Positions 49,785 to 61,139 of a DNA stretch of 64,000 nucleotides are shown here, in pieces (positions within the stretch are counted from its first letter, which is position 1; every line of letters begins with the position of its first letter). A program made the translations under genes and the position numbers. The notes beneath the pieces were generated by a model. It was given only the letters and a program-made list of their open reading frames with translations. It was not told the DNA's origin and ran no database searches. The DNA lies in assembly GCA_037039925.1 (NCBI GenBank), contig JAXRKP010000280.1, forward strand, positions 15,001 through 79,000, in the 5' to 3' direction. This DNA is from Doris montereyensis. Its lineage: Eukaryota; Mollusca; Gastropoda; Nudibranchia; Dorididae.

Positions 49785-50225
49785 TTGCACAAATAATAAA
49801 AAAATTCAAAACTAAAACACGATCAAATTATTAACTCAATCAAAAAATAAATCCAAATGGAAATGGATCCACAAAGAATGTGTCCGTCGTACCGTAATTC
49901 GTAACGAAGCTGAGATAACACAATAACAATTAATAGATCTAGACTAGATGTAGTAATCCAGCACAAATAAAAAAATATTCAAAACTTAAACACAATCAAA
50001 TTATTCACTCAATTTCAATCAGAAAGTAGAAAGTAAATCCAAATGGAAATGAATTCACAAAAAGTGTGTCTGTTAAACTGTAATTCGTAACGAAATAACA
50101 ATAGATCTAGTAATCCAGCACAAATCAAACTAAAACACAATCACATTATGCACTCGATCATAAAATAAATCCAAATAGAAATAAATTCACAAAGAAGAAT
50201 GTGTAAGTCGAACCGTAAGTCGTAT
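49785..50225 (+). repeat. Three diverged ~115-180-bp AT-rich tandem units beside the hAT gene
   Basis: The blocks AAACACAATCAAATTATT, AAATCCAAATGGAAATG(A/G)AT and GTAATTCGTAACGAA, then TAGATCTAGTAATCCAGCAC recur in the same order starting at about 49785, 49960 and 50110. They lie upstream (5') of the transposase and are probably its subterminal repeats. Confidence 0.8.
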
Positions 50226-50745
50226 AGACATAGATCTAACTCAGAATGGCTAAATAGAATAATGCAGTTGTAAAGAACTTATGGCAGAAGTTCGGTCTTG
50301 GTGCAAATCAAAAGCATGCAGTGCTCAGCCGCACTGGTGTCTATAAGCACGTGAATACGGACATCTCAATTTTCAACGGCTACTCCTCCCCACAGCAGAA
50401 AATATTACGGGAAAACACGATTTCGTGACGTAGATGTACGCATTGGGGAAATGCGGACTCACTATCGATTTTGCGGAATGATTCCGCACAATCCGGAAGG
50501 GTGGGAAGTTCTGTATATGTGTCCTCTTATTTCTATAAGGTAAATAGTTTTTATTAAATTTTTCACATGGTCGTTTTCATACTGCAAACAAGATCTTTAA
50601 TTTCACTGTCATGATTCTTTGATTTTGAGTGATTTGGTGTTTTTTGGTTTATTGTAGCAAGGTTTATTACTTCAAGGAAAATAGAGCAAGAGGCAATGAT
50701 CATATGGCTTCTGCAAGAGTGATTGTGTACTGATTATAGCTGCTG
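50226..50745. other. Probable end of the hAT element, then unannotated sequence
   Basis: No gene. A 17-base palindrome TGCGGAATGATTCCGCA lies at 50472-50488. The exact transposon boundary is not visible. Confidence 0.4.
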
Positions 50746-50749
50746 TTCC

Positions 50750-50892
50750 ATTGGTAGTTGACGGACACTACCGGTAGGTTCTCCTTCTTTTCTTTTACTC
50801 TGTCACATGTCTTTCATCTTGCTGTTTCCTCTGAATTCACTCTGAGATCACCACGTATGGTGGACAGGGTAATTTTTAATGAAAGTAACAAA
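50750..50892 (+). repeat. Repeat D copy
   Basis: GGTAGTTGACGGACACTACC, CTTGCTGTTTCCTCTGAATT, CACTCTGAGATCACC and GTGGACAGGGTAATTTTTAA. Confidence 0.85.
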
Positions 50893-51299
50893 CAAAGCCT
50901 TTTTATCCAATATCTGTTACAGTTTTGTTAATTATTCCAGAACGATCACTCCTGCCGAATATTCATGTAGGGCTAAAAATAGCGCTCTATAATAGACAAT
51001 TTTCTCTCTCTATTTATATAAGAAACGCTGTAATTGAACAGTTTTCCCTTTCTTATTCTTTTTGTTTTTACTCAATTTTCTAAATGAATTTTTTTTGGCT
51101 CAAACAATCATCAATGGGTTGTTTTTTTTAAAGAAATTTATAAGTGTCTTAAAGTTAAAGTGCATGTCAATAGTTATTTAGTAGATTTTGTCTGTCTTGA
51201 TTTTGTTAAGCACAAATGATATGTTAATGTCATTCAATGATCAAAGTTGTCCAAATATAATTTTCCAAATGTGTAGTGATTTTTTATTTGGGGGGGGGG

Positions 51300-51392
51300 G
51301 GGGGAACTTCCTATATCTCTCCTCGCTATTTCCTCTTAATTCACACTGAAATCACTGCATATGGTGCAAGAGATAAATTCCAATGAAACCAA
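51300..51392 (+). repeat. Repeat D 3' part
   Basis: CTCGCTATTTCCTCTTAATT, ACTGAAATCACTGCATATGG and GATAAATTCCAATGAAAC. It follows a G14 run. Confidence 0.75.
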
Positions 51393-51639
51393 GCATGCAA
51401 TTGTGTCTTTGTTCAGGAAGTTTGTGCATGCAGATCTATAAGTTAATGCTATTTTTGTCAGCAAAAGAGAGCAAATGTCTTGCAAGAGTAAATTAAAGTG
51501 AGTCCCAGTCCGATACTCAGGGTTGAGTGTAGGGCAATAATGAATAGAGTCCTGATGTTTTTAAGCATAAGGCATAGTGTGGTAGCTTACCATTGCTTTC
51601 TACGCCATTTTTACTTTCACAGAGTCTGAAATAGACCTG

Positions 51640-51765
51640 CCTACCCATTTCGCTACTGGGTTGACAGGAGGACCAGAAAAATGTGCCCGAACTGGGAATC
51701 GAACGGGCCTCCTGGGTGGTAGTCAGACGCTCTACAGACTGAGCTTTAAAGAGTAGCTTTTCATT
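51640..51765 (-). repeat. tRNA-like sequence (SINE head or tRNA pseudogene)
   Basis: On the minus strand AAGCTCAGTCTGTAGAGCGT resembles a tRNA D-arm/A-box and GCCCGTTCGATTCCCAGTTC a T-arm/B-box. No acceptor-stem pairing is evident, so a functional tRNA is unlikely. Confidence 0.55.
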
Positions 51766-51804
51766 GCATCCCCCACCCATCAGTCTCCCTGTCTCTTATC
51801 GACA

Positions 51805-51922
51805 GTGGGCTGTTGGCGGGGGCTACTGGTACCGTAGGTCCTTATTCTTTCCTTTCACTCTTTTACTTATCCTTCATCTTGCCGTTTCCTTTTAATTTAC
51901 CCCTGCGATCACCACATATAGA
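51805..51922 (+). repeat. Repeat D copy
   Basis: GGCTGTTGGCGGGGGCTACT, pyrimidine tract, CTTGCCGTTTCC and CCCTGCGATCACCACATATA. Confidence 0.8.
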
Positions 51923-52702
51923 AATAAAAAAAGAGTACCTTTCAATAAGGGGGGAATTCTTATCTACATATCTGTCTACTACTCATTTATTTATTTATAA
52001 CTATCCATCCGTCCATCTATCCTTCCATCGTCATATCTACAGCTCTTTCTTCTATTTATGTACCATATTTTAACCCGTTTATAATGAAACTATTTCCATG
52101 TAATGTAGAAATCACATTTTCACGCGACCCGTCAAAATCTGAGAATTTAAGTTCATATTTAGCTGATCAGTCTAAAATGTAACCCATGGAAAATTACGAA
52201 TGCCCAACCTTTGATTCTTTTGACTCTTACTGCAAATGTTCGAAATGTGCACTAAGTTGTCTTTCACACAAGTGTACTTTTCGCACTGTTTGCAAAAACA
52301 CTCCTCAAAGTATCCATTGAAATGTGGATATATGGATTTACATTGATCACCCTGTATATATACATGTACATAGTACATAGTGATAAAACAATTCTTTAGA
52401 ATTACAAAGGTCTGGTCTTGTATTTTTGTATCAAAAGCCTGGAAAATTAAAAAATCTCTCTATTGATACTGATAATGATTAACATTTACTACAAAAATTT
52501 TCTTTAGTTATTGTTCATTTTCTTGTAAGTTAATTGAGCAATGAATGATTGTCATTTGAGTGATGAGAGATATGGCAGAATGTAAGATGTCCATCGATCA
52601 CATTTCCATAGAACTTTTATAAACAAATAGGTGATATATATATATATGAGAAAAAAAGGAATCCCCCTAGCTGCCTTCTCGCTCTCTCTCTCTGTGTCTG
52701 TA

Positions 52703-52708
<6 letters not shown>

Positions 52709-52765
<57 letters not shown>

Positions 52766-52848
52766 ATATATGTTCTCTTTCTCCCTTTGTCTACCTCTGT
52801 TTCTCTTTCTCCCTTCTCTCTCTCTCTCTTTTTCTCTCTCGCTCTCTC

Positions 52849-52917
<69 letters not shown>
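52709..52917 (+). repeat. (TA)n followed by (CT)n microsatellites
   Basis: TA run at 52709-52756, then mixed CT-rich sequence and a CT run at about 52855-52917. The open frames across it are low-complexity artefacts. Confidence 0.95.
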
Positions 52918-52920
<3 letters not shown>

Positions 52921-53404
52921 AGCTCTATCTCCCTTTCTCTTTCTCTTCTCTCATACACACACACAGAACCTTTATTAAGGACTGACAACAGTACTGTAAA
53001 CTCGGTGCTTGTTGTAAAGGTAGAGATAGACTTGAAATGGGATAAACGCAATACTTCATCTAGCCTTAAAAATTACCAAAAGTAAATACAACTGTCTTTC
53101 TCCTCATAAAACAATCAGCAGATCTTCATAAAATGAAAAAAAAACAACAAAAAACAAATCCCTGACAAACAACAAACATCCAAAACCATGTTTTGAATTC
53201 ATCTCATGAAATAAAACATCGGGGAAACTGTGTTGTTTGTTTTTATTTCTCACACCATTTTCTATCACAGAATATGATAGACATTCAAATTCACATGCTA
53301 TTTAAAAGAAGACAGAGAGTAGAGAGAAAATACAACCTGGATATTTCATGTAAAGAAATATAATAAATACACATGTACAATGATTCTAGATTGCTTTGAG
53401 TAAA

Positions 53405-53692
53405 GTGATTTTTCATATTTGATTTGATTTACCCACATCCTAAATTTTGCCCGGATTGCTTTGTAAACAGCCAAAGGATCTTTAACATGCACAGAGTGTT
53501 GTGACATGCACACGGGACCTTTTTATCGTCCATCTCCGACGGACGGGGTGTTGATTCACCTACCTGGACCAGGTGGAAAATTTTACTTGTAAAAACTCAA
53601 GAAATTTTTTCCAGCCGTCAGCGGGGTTTGCACACAAACTTTGGGTTGATCTGACAGGCCAACACATTGCCTCTGGACTACAGAGTCCCTTT
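53405..53692 (-). repeat. SINE-B copy
   Basis: TTTGATTTGATTTACCCACA, ACATGCACAGAGTGTTGTGA and ATTGCCTCTGGACTACAGAG. The B-box is degraded. Confidence 0.85.
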
Positions 53693-53794
53693 TGAGAACA
53701 GGGAGGATGAGAATGGGCAGCCTTGCATTCTACCATTTCTATTCATGTGTAACAACTCGAGATAATGTCAGTATCACCCCGTAGGAATGAAAGT

Positions 53795-53945
53795 CAACAA
53801 GAGTGGGTGGTTGGTGGGGGATGCTGGTAGGTCCTACTTTCCTTTTTCTTCTTTCACTTATCTTCAATTTTGCTGTTTCCTCTTAATTCACCCTGAGATT
53901 ACCGCACATGATGAATATGGTAAATCTCAATCAAGTAAACAAGGC
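53795..53945 (+). repeat. Repeat D copy
   Basis: GGGATGCTGGTAGGTCCTAC, TTTTGCTGTTTCCTCTTAAT, CACCCTGAGATTACCGCACA and GGTAAATCTCAATCAAGTAA. Confidence 0.87.
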
Positions 53946-54687
53946 TTCATGCATAGGTTTAAGGTCACTTACATTTCATTTATTGTAATTAAAGACAAGG
54001 AAGTAAAAGTAATGAAACTTTTGCTCTGCGTTAGTAACTAGTGTTAGACATCTATTGATATAATTATGCAAAGCTCAATCTATCTCAGTTTCGTATGCAT
54101 ATATAAATATGAGACAAATGGCATAATAATATGTATCTTTGAAAAAAACCCAACAGATTTTATAACAAGAATGATAAATAATGGAATAATATTGTAAACA
54201 TTTATATTGTGCCATACACCCCTCCCGAACGGAGGGCTGTTGATCAATTTGATTGTTGCACACAGTTACGAGATGTAAATGATCATTAAATTTCACACTC
54301 TTACAATCCACAATGCCCCGTTTTCTTTATATTACATTACATTGATAATCAGAGGTATTAGTATTATTATTATGAATATATTTTTAGTGCTTAGTGAGGT
54401 ATATGTACCTAACTGTTGGCACCGGGTAGGTATGTAGGTGTTTCCCATACTCGTGATACTGTGTACTCTTGTGATACTGAGTAGTCTTGTTTCAAAGTAT
54501 CAAGTTCGATACTGAGTGCATAGGGTATTAGGGGATATAAACAGAACTTCAATTGGTAGATATCTAGCACGAACACATCATCACTCCGTCACTCAAACTC
54601 AAAGTGGGGACGAACTTGCAAACTACCCACCTCGCTCTCTCACATAACCGAGCCTACCTGTGCGTGTCAGCTCTGTTTTTTTGTTAG

Positions 54688-54900
54688 CATAATCTACCCC
54701 CCCCCCCCTGGTCCAGGTAGGCGGAACGACACTTAGTCCCATCGGAGACGGAAGACAAATAGGAGGTCCCGTGTGCAGATCACAACACTGTGCACGTTAA
54801 AGATCCCTTGGCTATTTACAGGTTAGTCTGGGCAAAATTAAAATCCTACCAAAAACCGAGATCGCCTTGGTTGTGGATGTGGTTAAAGCAAATCAAATGA
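54688..54900 (+). repeat. SINE-B body copy (head missing)
   Basis: GGTCCAGGTAGGCGGAACGA, GTGTGCAGATCACAACACTG, then GATGTGGTTAAAGCAAATCA. It starts after a C10 run. Confidence 0.8.
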
Positions 54901-54967
54901 AAAACTCATTTATAATGAAAAAAGTACCAAAAAAAGTAAAAAATACAAATTTCTTCAAGCAAATAAC

Positions 54968-55063
54968 ACATCTTCCATAAACTGTTTCGGTTCATCTTCC
55001 ATAAACTGTTTCAGTTCATCTTCCATAAACTGTTTCGGTTCATCTTCCATAAACTGTTTCGGT
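54968..55063 (+). repeat. 24-bp tandem repeat, 4 units
   Basis: The unit is CATCTTCCATAAACTGTTTC followed by (G/A)GTT, almost perfect. Confidence 0.95.
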
Positions 55064-55494
55064 AGTAGATTTAGGTCATATATCTAATGTTTGGCTTCTT
55101 TCTAGATGATTCAGCATCCTAAAGTAAGATTAGTATCTGATGATTCAGAATTAGATTCACTGTTAGATTTAGAGCTAATTCTTGAGTTGAAATTGAAAGG
55201 AATATTTTCGTTTTGGAGGGAAAAAATTATTGACCACTAGAGTCAAGTCTATCTACTTTCGATTTCTTGCAACGGACGTACTATCCGATAATAATTTTAC
55301 GTCACGTCTCTGTACAAATGATTCAACTCTACACGTTCAAAAAATGCTGATACCAAAAGACATCAGGAAGAAGCAGAAAAAGGTAGGAAACAATACATTT
55401 TGTACCGATGGGAGTCGGGTTTGGCAGCCAACAGTCTACTGACGGGACCTGATACATGTCGGTATTTAGCAGTTTCATTTAAATTTACCCCTGT

Positions 55495-55608
55495 CCACCA
55501 CTGCGGTTATCTCAGGGTGAATTAGGAGGAAAAACAAGGTGCAAGAAGGGAAGGAAAGAAGTAGGACCTACCAGTACGTAGCACCTGTCAACCACCCGCA
55601 TAATAGCA
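55495..55608 (-). repeat. Repeat D copy, reverse
   Basis: TATCTCAGGGTGAATTAGGA, AAACAAGGTGCAAGAAGGGA and AGAAGTAGGACCTACCAGTA. It is the only clear minus-strand D copy right of TBC1D31. Confidence 0.82.
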
Positions 55609-57085
55609 GTGCAAGAGTTTAAAGTGGAGTGAGGTTCAAGTAATGCAATATGCTTTTGGATGTGGTTTCATTTTTTTAAAAGTGTCCAACATTTCAACAC
55701 AAACATCCTCACGATCACAATGCATGTCGTCCATCTAGAGTCACACAGAAATTTCTTTAACTATCCATATACCTATACTCCTTTCTATTTACCTGGGGGA
55801 GGGGTTCTCGATCTATTGATACATTCATCTGCATAATGTCACTGATAAATATAGAAATAGCACTACACACACAAACACAAACAAAACAATTTGCTCACAA
55901 AAGTATACCATTACCAATACTAGACAGACTTGAAAACAAATAATTTTTCAGCCATGATGAAGATATGGACTGAGACTAGAGAGATATCAAATATGAGATT
56001 CCTTGAGCACATGGAGTTCGGCTTTAAAGTAAATTAGATTTTTTGTTCATTTGAAACTCAAGACATTCTACATCTAACAACACACTAACGCATTTAACAT
56101 CAACCTTATTTACCAAATTTACATCTCAATATTGCATACGTGGAGGCACTGAGTCATAGAAAGACTAGACACACATATATAAAGCTTTGAATTCGTTAGA
56201 AAGTATTCAAACATGTCAATTAGATTTATGTTACATAATGTTATTATTATTATTATCATTTAAACGAAATCAGCAATGGCAAAACACAGGAAATAATGTT
56301 ATTTAAACAATACTTATACATGTATCTACCACAACTACTATTACATTATTATTATTATCATTATTATTATTGACAGTTGTAATAACAATAATAATGATAA
56401 AAGTAATAAATAAAAGTACAAAAAAAGAAAGGGCTAAAATTATTAAAAACATAACAGACATTCAGATCTATTCCATGCCCAGAAATGTTCAAATTTATGA
56501 GTTCATGTAAAAACATTCCTTCCCTGGGATTCAGCCCTCTATGCTGTTGATATTTACATTAAAATTAAAAGAAAATTCATCAGTACATGACTAACAAAGA
56601 ATTTACAATAGTTTACATATACAAATCATACATTTTTTTAGTCTGGCTTACAAGAAAACGTGCATACACAAGCAGAGCTGCCAACCATGTCAAATTGAAA
56701 AGCAGACCTTGATTGCACGACCAAATTTTAGCTTGTAAGACAGCCAGAAATAGTCAAGAAAGCATTGATAATCTAACTTGAATTAACCCCTTTAAGGTGA
56801 ATGATGAATAACAAAAGGTCCACTGATCGCTTGCCTTTTTGGCTAAATGCGACAGTGGTTTGGGGACCTCAGATTCAGAACGATATCTCCGGACTTCCAC
56901 CCTGATCTCTCTGAGTCTGCTGTTTATCTTGGGGTTTCTTTTTAAACAATTGGTTAACCCTCACATACATGCTTTTCAAGGTAAATACAGACATGGACTG
57001 GAGATTCAGAGCCAAAACAAAACACACTAATAATAAATATCTCTTTTTATACATACTGGTTGGCAGCGATGCAAAAGAACCCTGA
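55609..57085. other. Intergenic AT-rich sequence, no gene seen
   Basis: AT-rich with short TAT/TAA runs near 56240 and 56350. The block at about 56660-57060 resembles 9430-9700 and 62510-62700 (shared AACTTGAATTAACCCC-type and CTCACATACATGCTTTTCAA-type motifs), so it is an additional dispersed repeat not named further here. Confidence 0.5.
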
Positions 57086-57089
57086 ACTA

Positions 57090-57238
57090 GTGGGCAGTTG
57101 GCAGGGGTTGCTAGTAGGTCATGCTTCTTTCCTGTCACGCTTTCATTAAATCTTTCATATTGCTGTTTTCTCTTAATTCACCCAGAGATCATTACATATG
57201 ATGGACAGGGGGAAATTTCAATGAAACAAGGACCTCAA
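57090..57238 (+). repeat. Repeat D copy
   Basis: GGCAGTTGGCAGGGGTTGCT then AGTAGGTCATGCTTCTTTCC, TATTGCTGTTTTCTCTTAAT and GGAAATTTCAATGAAACAAG. Confidence 0.87.
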
Positions 57239-59335
57239 ACTCAAACAGAATCCTCCCATATTTTTGTTGCTTTCTTTTCCTGATCTAAACACGACTTCAA
57301 CTCGTAGAACAAGGTACAGCGGGAAAATAAAGACTAAGTGCAACAGCTGCAATAAGAAAAGAATGCAACAAGTCATGAAAGATATGGTGGCTTGTTCACA
57401 CTCTGAGTAATTCTGTCTAATACTAATAGTATTTGAGATGGGATCGGTAAAGGGGGAGAGAGACAGACAGACGGAGAAAGAGAGAGAGAGGGGGAGAGAG
57501 AGAGCAGCAGGGACTAGGCGACCCGGCCCTTTATGAGTCTCCTGCTGCCTTGTAGTTTGTAGGCAGATCTTAGCTGACCAAAGGCTAAGCGTGTTCACCC
57601 CGAAAGAAAATCTAAACCTGTTGCCTTGCAGGTAGGTCTTAGCTGACCACAGGCTAAGGGGAGTAAACTCAGACAGAAAATAACAAACAAAGCCCGGTAG
57701 GGGTCTCAAGGTGACACTGACACTGACAGCCCCACCACCTTCCTAGGATACAGTGGGCTGATCACCTGCTTACCCAAAACCAGCTGATTCAGAGAAACAA
57801 AGATATATCAATTTCATGGGGTTTGACCTCAAGAAGACGACCCTGGAAACGAACATGTAGGAAGAAGATATAAAAAAGGACACTAAAGCAAAGAAATTTA
57901 ACCTTCACAGAAGGGCATAGAACATATCAGGACAGGGTAGCCTGGAGAAAGTTCATTTCGGATATCTAAATCCACACACCAAAAGGTAGAATGAGAATTG
58001 ATCCAGAAAAAGAAAGAAAGCTTTCAGTGGAATGGATCTCGCGTCTTGTCCTAATGGGAGATGGAGGAAAATCAAAAAGATGAGGTACCATATGTGCAGA
58101 TTATCATGCTCTGGATATCCTTAAAAACCTTCAGCAGTCAAGAATACTACCAAGGCCAACCTACCTAAACTCTGGAATTCATGCTTATGCACAATTTAGG
58201 TTTCGTTTACTTTCATTCAAACGCCCACTAATCTAACAATGTGGGTAAACGGATATTCAAGGACGCAGATTCTGTATACATGATAACAATATAAACATGG
58301 TGTGCATCAACAATCTGTTGGCGTTTTTTCATTGAAGTGTTCTTTTGGCAATACAAAAAATAAAGAAATAAATGGATAAAGCCTTACTCTTTCATCACAA
58401 ACATGGACAGACAGCTGAAGCAAACTAAACCAGTAGGTAAGGATAACACTTCATCAGATTAAAAAATTAAATCTTGGTCCCTTGCAGGTTCTAATAAAGC
58501 GTTTTCCAGTATGTTGTTGACTTGACTTGATCTGATTTTTGTACCCCCAGGTGGGGCATAGGTTACCAATACGGCCTCTCTACTCCACTGTGTCCTGCAC
58601 CAAGATCTGTCGGGTTCAGGAAAGGCCCAGCTGCCGAGCTTCCTGTTGTCTTTGGTCTCCCTCTGCCTCTCTTTCCTTGTGGATTCCAGGCCAGACGTGT
58701 TATGTTTGCTGTTGGTTTTCTAAAAGTCTGTCCGAGCCATCCCTATTTTCTTCTCTTAATTTATGCTTCTATATGTTCTTAATGTGTCTTTTCCCAAAGT
58801 TTGTTGTTGAGTTCTTACTTAAAATTTAGTATTCTTTTAGCTTTCTTTTGTAAAGGTGTTTCCCTGAGTAACAAAGAAGTCTTATCATAACACTCACTAT
58901 AAAACTTTCCCAGACACTAGACACATTATTATTATTATATAATTCTGCCTAGATCTAATTGGTGGTACATTTGACATTTGCAATGTAACCAAAATAATAA
59001 AATCACCGTTATACTGGGTATGGTTAATATCAAGTACGATTATTAGATCAGGTCAGTACTCAATAGTGAGGTTATGTGGCCTTTTTTTGTCCTGACCCGA
59101 ACAGGCAAACAATTTTAAAAAATACAAAAAATTCAAATGCTGTCTTGATCAAAAAGTTAATACACTAAGAACCTAAAGCAGGTTATTTCAAACCAATATA
59201 TATGCAAAACCTTGTGGTCCTAGGTATAATGATTACTGAGTTTACCACACTCAGGGTTAGAGAACTGTCAGCTTTATACATAGATAACTAAGTTTCAAAA
59301 TTATGAAATGCTACCATTATGATGTAAACGCATAT

Positions 59336-59340
<5 letters not shown>
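57239..59340. other. Intergenic sequence, no gene assigned
   Basis: A 96-codon plus-strand open frame at 58539-58829 is cysteine/serine-rich and shows no motif I recognise; it may be repeat-derived. A duplicated block (AGGTCTTAGCTGACCACAGG and a near copy about 70 bases earlier) occurs at 57560-57660. Confidence 0.4.

Positions 59341-59341
<1 letters not shown>

Positions 59342-59387
<46 letters not shown>
59342..59387 (+). repeat. (TA)n microsatellite
   Basis: About 22 TA dinucleotides followed by a short TG run. Confidence 0.95.
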
Positions 59388-59397
<10 letters not shown>

Positions 59398-59572
59398 ACA
59401 AACCAAATTTTGAAGAGTTAAAAAAAAGAAAGATTTCCTCAAATTTTAATGTGTAGGAATGAAACTACTTTATATAAATGTTTTAATAACATTGCATACA
59501 CACAAATAGTTGTCACCCCTGATAGTGGCCATAGGTACTTCAGGTGATTATCTTTCAGTTTATGCAACAATG

Positions 59573-59798
59573 GCGTCGGTGGCTGAGCGGTTAGGCTGCC
59601 AGACTGGGGATCATGAGGTCCTCACTCTACCTAGGTGCAAATGGTACAAGCATTAGCTTGGGAGTAAAACCTGCATCAGACTAGCGTCATGGCCAGGAGG
59701 TGATTGTTGTCACCTGTTCCACTTCACGCTATAGAAACTGGGATAAGCTCCGGTTTTATAGGCCTCGAGAGCCTTGAAGGAAATTTACTTTACTTTAT
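59573..59798 (+). repeat. SINE-A copy, best tRNA-like head
   Basis: GGCGTCGGTGGCTGAGCGGT then TAGGCTGCCAGACTGGGGAT resembles the 5' half of a leucine/serine-type tRNA with a clear A-box (TGGCTGAGCGG). The B-box segment is deleted in this copy but present at 7300. It ends GGAAATTTACTTTACTTT. Confidence 0.9.
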
Positions 59799-60530
59799 GC
59801 AACAAGAAAAACATATGTGTTACAAATTTCCATCGTAATGGCAGTGATACATTAATGTAAACTAACTCCCACTCTTCCCTTGTTAAGAGCGATCTAAATT
59901 CGTCTATGATCTAAAAGCAATGATCAACAATGCTGAGAGAATTATTTATTGTGGAGTGAAAGACATTGATGATTGTGATGTGATGTAATAATGAAACAAC
60001 CTTGAGGTCAACACAGTCTGGACATGTATATATATATACATGACATAAAGTACAAATAACATAAATGTTGGCCAACTCTCTGAAAAATGCATTTATATAT
60101 AATGAGTGTATGCAAACACACTGACACGTGTATACATTAACATGCTTTTCAAGACTTCATACCTGAAAACTAACACAATCACCGTATGTGTACATTCCAA
60201 ACATTTAAACTATATTACACACAAACAATATTCATATTGTAATAAAAAATAAAGCAAAAGAATGAGAGCAGACCATAAGAAAGGAAGACAACGAGGAGTA
60301 GGAGAAAGAGCAGATAGTGGTAGATTATTTCAAAACCGACAAATTGAATGTTTTCTGTTAAGTAAATTTCATTAGGGCGATAGTAATTAACAATGATTTC
60401 TACACTATTAAGGCAACATAATTTTTAAACAATCTACCTGTTCTTTCTTGCCGCCATTATTTTGATCTCCGACAGCATTCTGGGACATGGCAAGAAAATA
60501 CAAAAATCTTTGCGGAGGGGTCAGAGATGG

Positions 60531-61133
60531 TCAATAGGAAAGAGGAAAGTCCCGTAAATACGAAGGAGTCTCTGCAGGTGATTCATACAAGTAATTATAA
60601 TACTCCACACATCCATACCAGCACATTGTCCCTCCTTTGCTGACAAAGCAGTGAATTTTCAAATCATCCAACGAGTCTGTGAACGTTTCCACGGTCAGAG
60701 AATCTCCCCACACAGTGGGCTGGAAGTGGACCATTGAAATACGGCGCATGAAGTGATCGTGGAGTCTGTTGGCAAACTGCGGATATAAGTTCCTGTGAGC
60801 AGCGATGCTTACGTTGTCGAAGAAGTATCGGGCGTAAGACGGATGTCTGGTGCGTCCGCTCGAGTCGGTGTCCTGGAGAGGTACGACCACGTGGTAAGAG
60901 AACGCTTTTCTGAGGTAGTCGGGAGGCACGATGGGATGATAGTTGTCTGGCGTTGAAGGAAGCAGCGGCAAGAATTTCGCCCTCCACCACGGCGGTATTT
61001 TTTCTTTCAGACCGGATTCTCGATGGACGAGTTTGTTGCATGTTTTCAGCTGAATGGAGGCTCGTTGGCGTCCCCCAAAGGTGGCGCTGCTGTGAGTTGT
61101 AAACATGGTCTCCATCATGCCGGTCAATTTCAT
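60531..61133 (-). CDS. Hotdog-fold (4HBT-like) thioesterase-like protein, terminal exon
   Basis: This is a 200-codon open frame from an ATG at 61133 to a TGA at 60531-60533, preceded by a good acceptor (CTTTACACAG ending at 61140), so at least one upstream exon exists, coding or 5' UTR. Residues about 84-104 read VPLQDTDSSGRTRHPSYARY, matching the hotdog thioesterase signature (D-x-D-x-x-G then a conserved Y-x-x-Y/F); Asp88/Asp90 are candidate catalytic residues. FQPTVWGDSLTVET at 138-151 fits the following strand of the fold. The first 60 residues are R/K/S/T-rich with few acids, so a mitochondrial presequence is possible. Hydrolysis of an acyl-CoA is the family expectation; the substrate is unknown. 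No frame damage is seen, unlike the other genes here. Confidence 0.75.
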   Translation of the reverse strand: MKLTGMMETMFTTHSSATFGGRQRASIQLKTCNKLVHRESGLKEKIPPWWRAKFLPLLPSTPDNYHPIVPPDYLRKAFSYHVVVPLQDTDSSGRTRHPSYARYFFDNVSIAAHRNLYPQFANRLHDHFMRRISMVHFQPTVWGDSLTVETFTDSLDDLKIHCFVSKGGTMCWYGCVEYYNYLYESPAETPSYLRDFPLSY

Positions 61134-61139
61134 GGAAAC

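Noticed and set aside
51645..51760. Functional tRNA gene on the minus strand
   Set aside because: A- and B-box-like segments exist but stem pairing and spacing are poor; a SINE or pseudogene is more likely.
52631..53085. Two overlapping S/L- and Y/I-rich plus-strand frames and their antisense R/E-rich frame
   Set aside because: These are translations of adjoining TA and CT microsatellites.
58539..58829. 96-codon cysteine/serine-rich open frame
   Set aside because: No recognised domain, no splice context and repeat-rich surroundings; not enough to call a gene.
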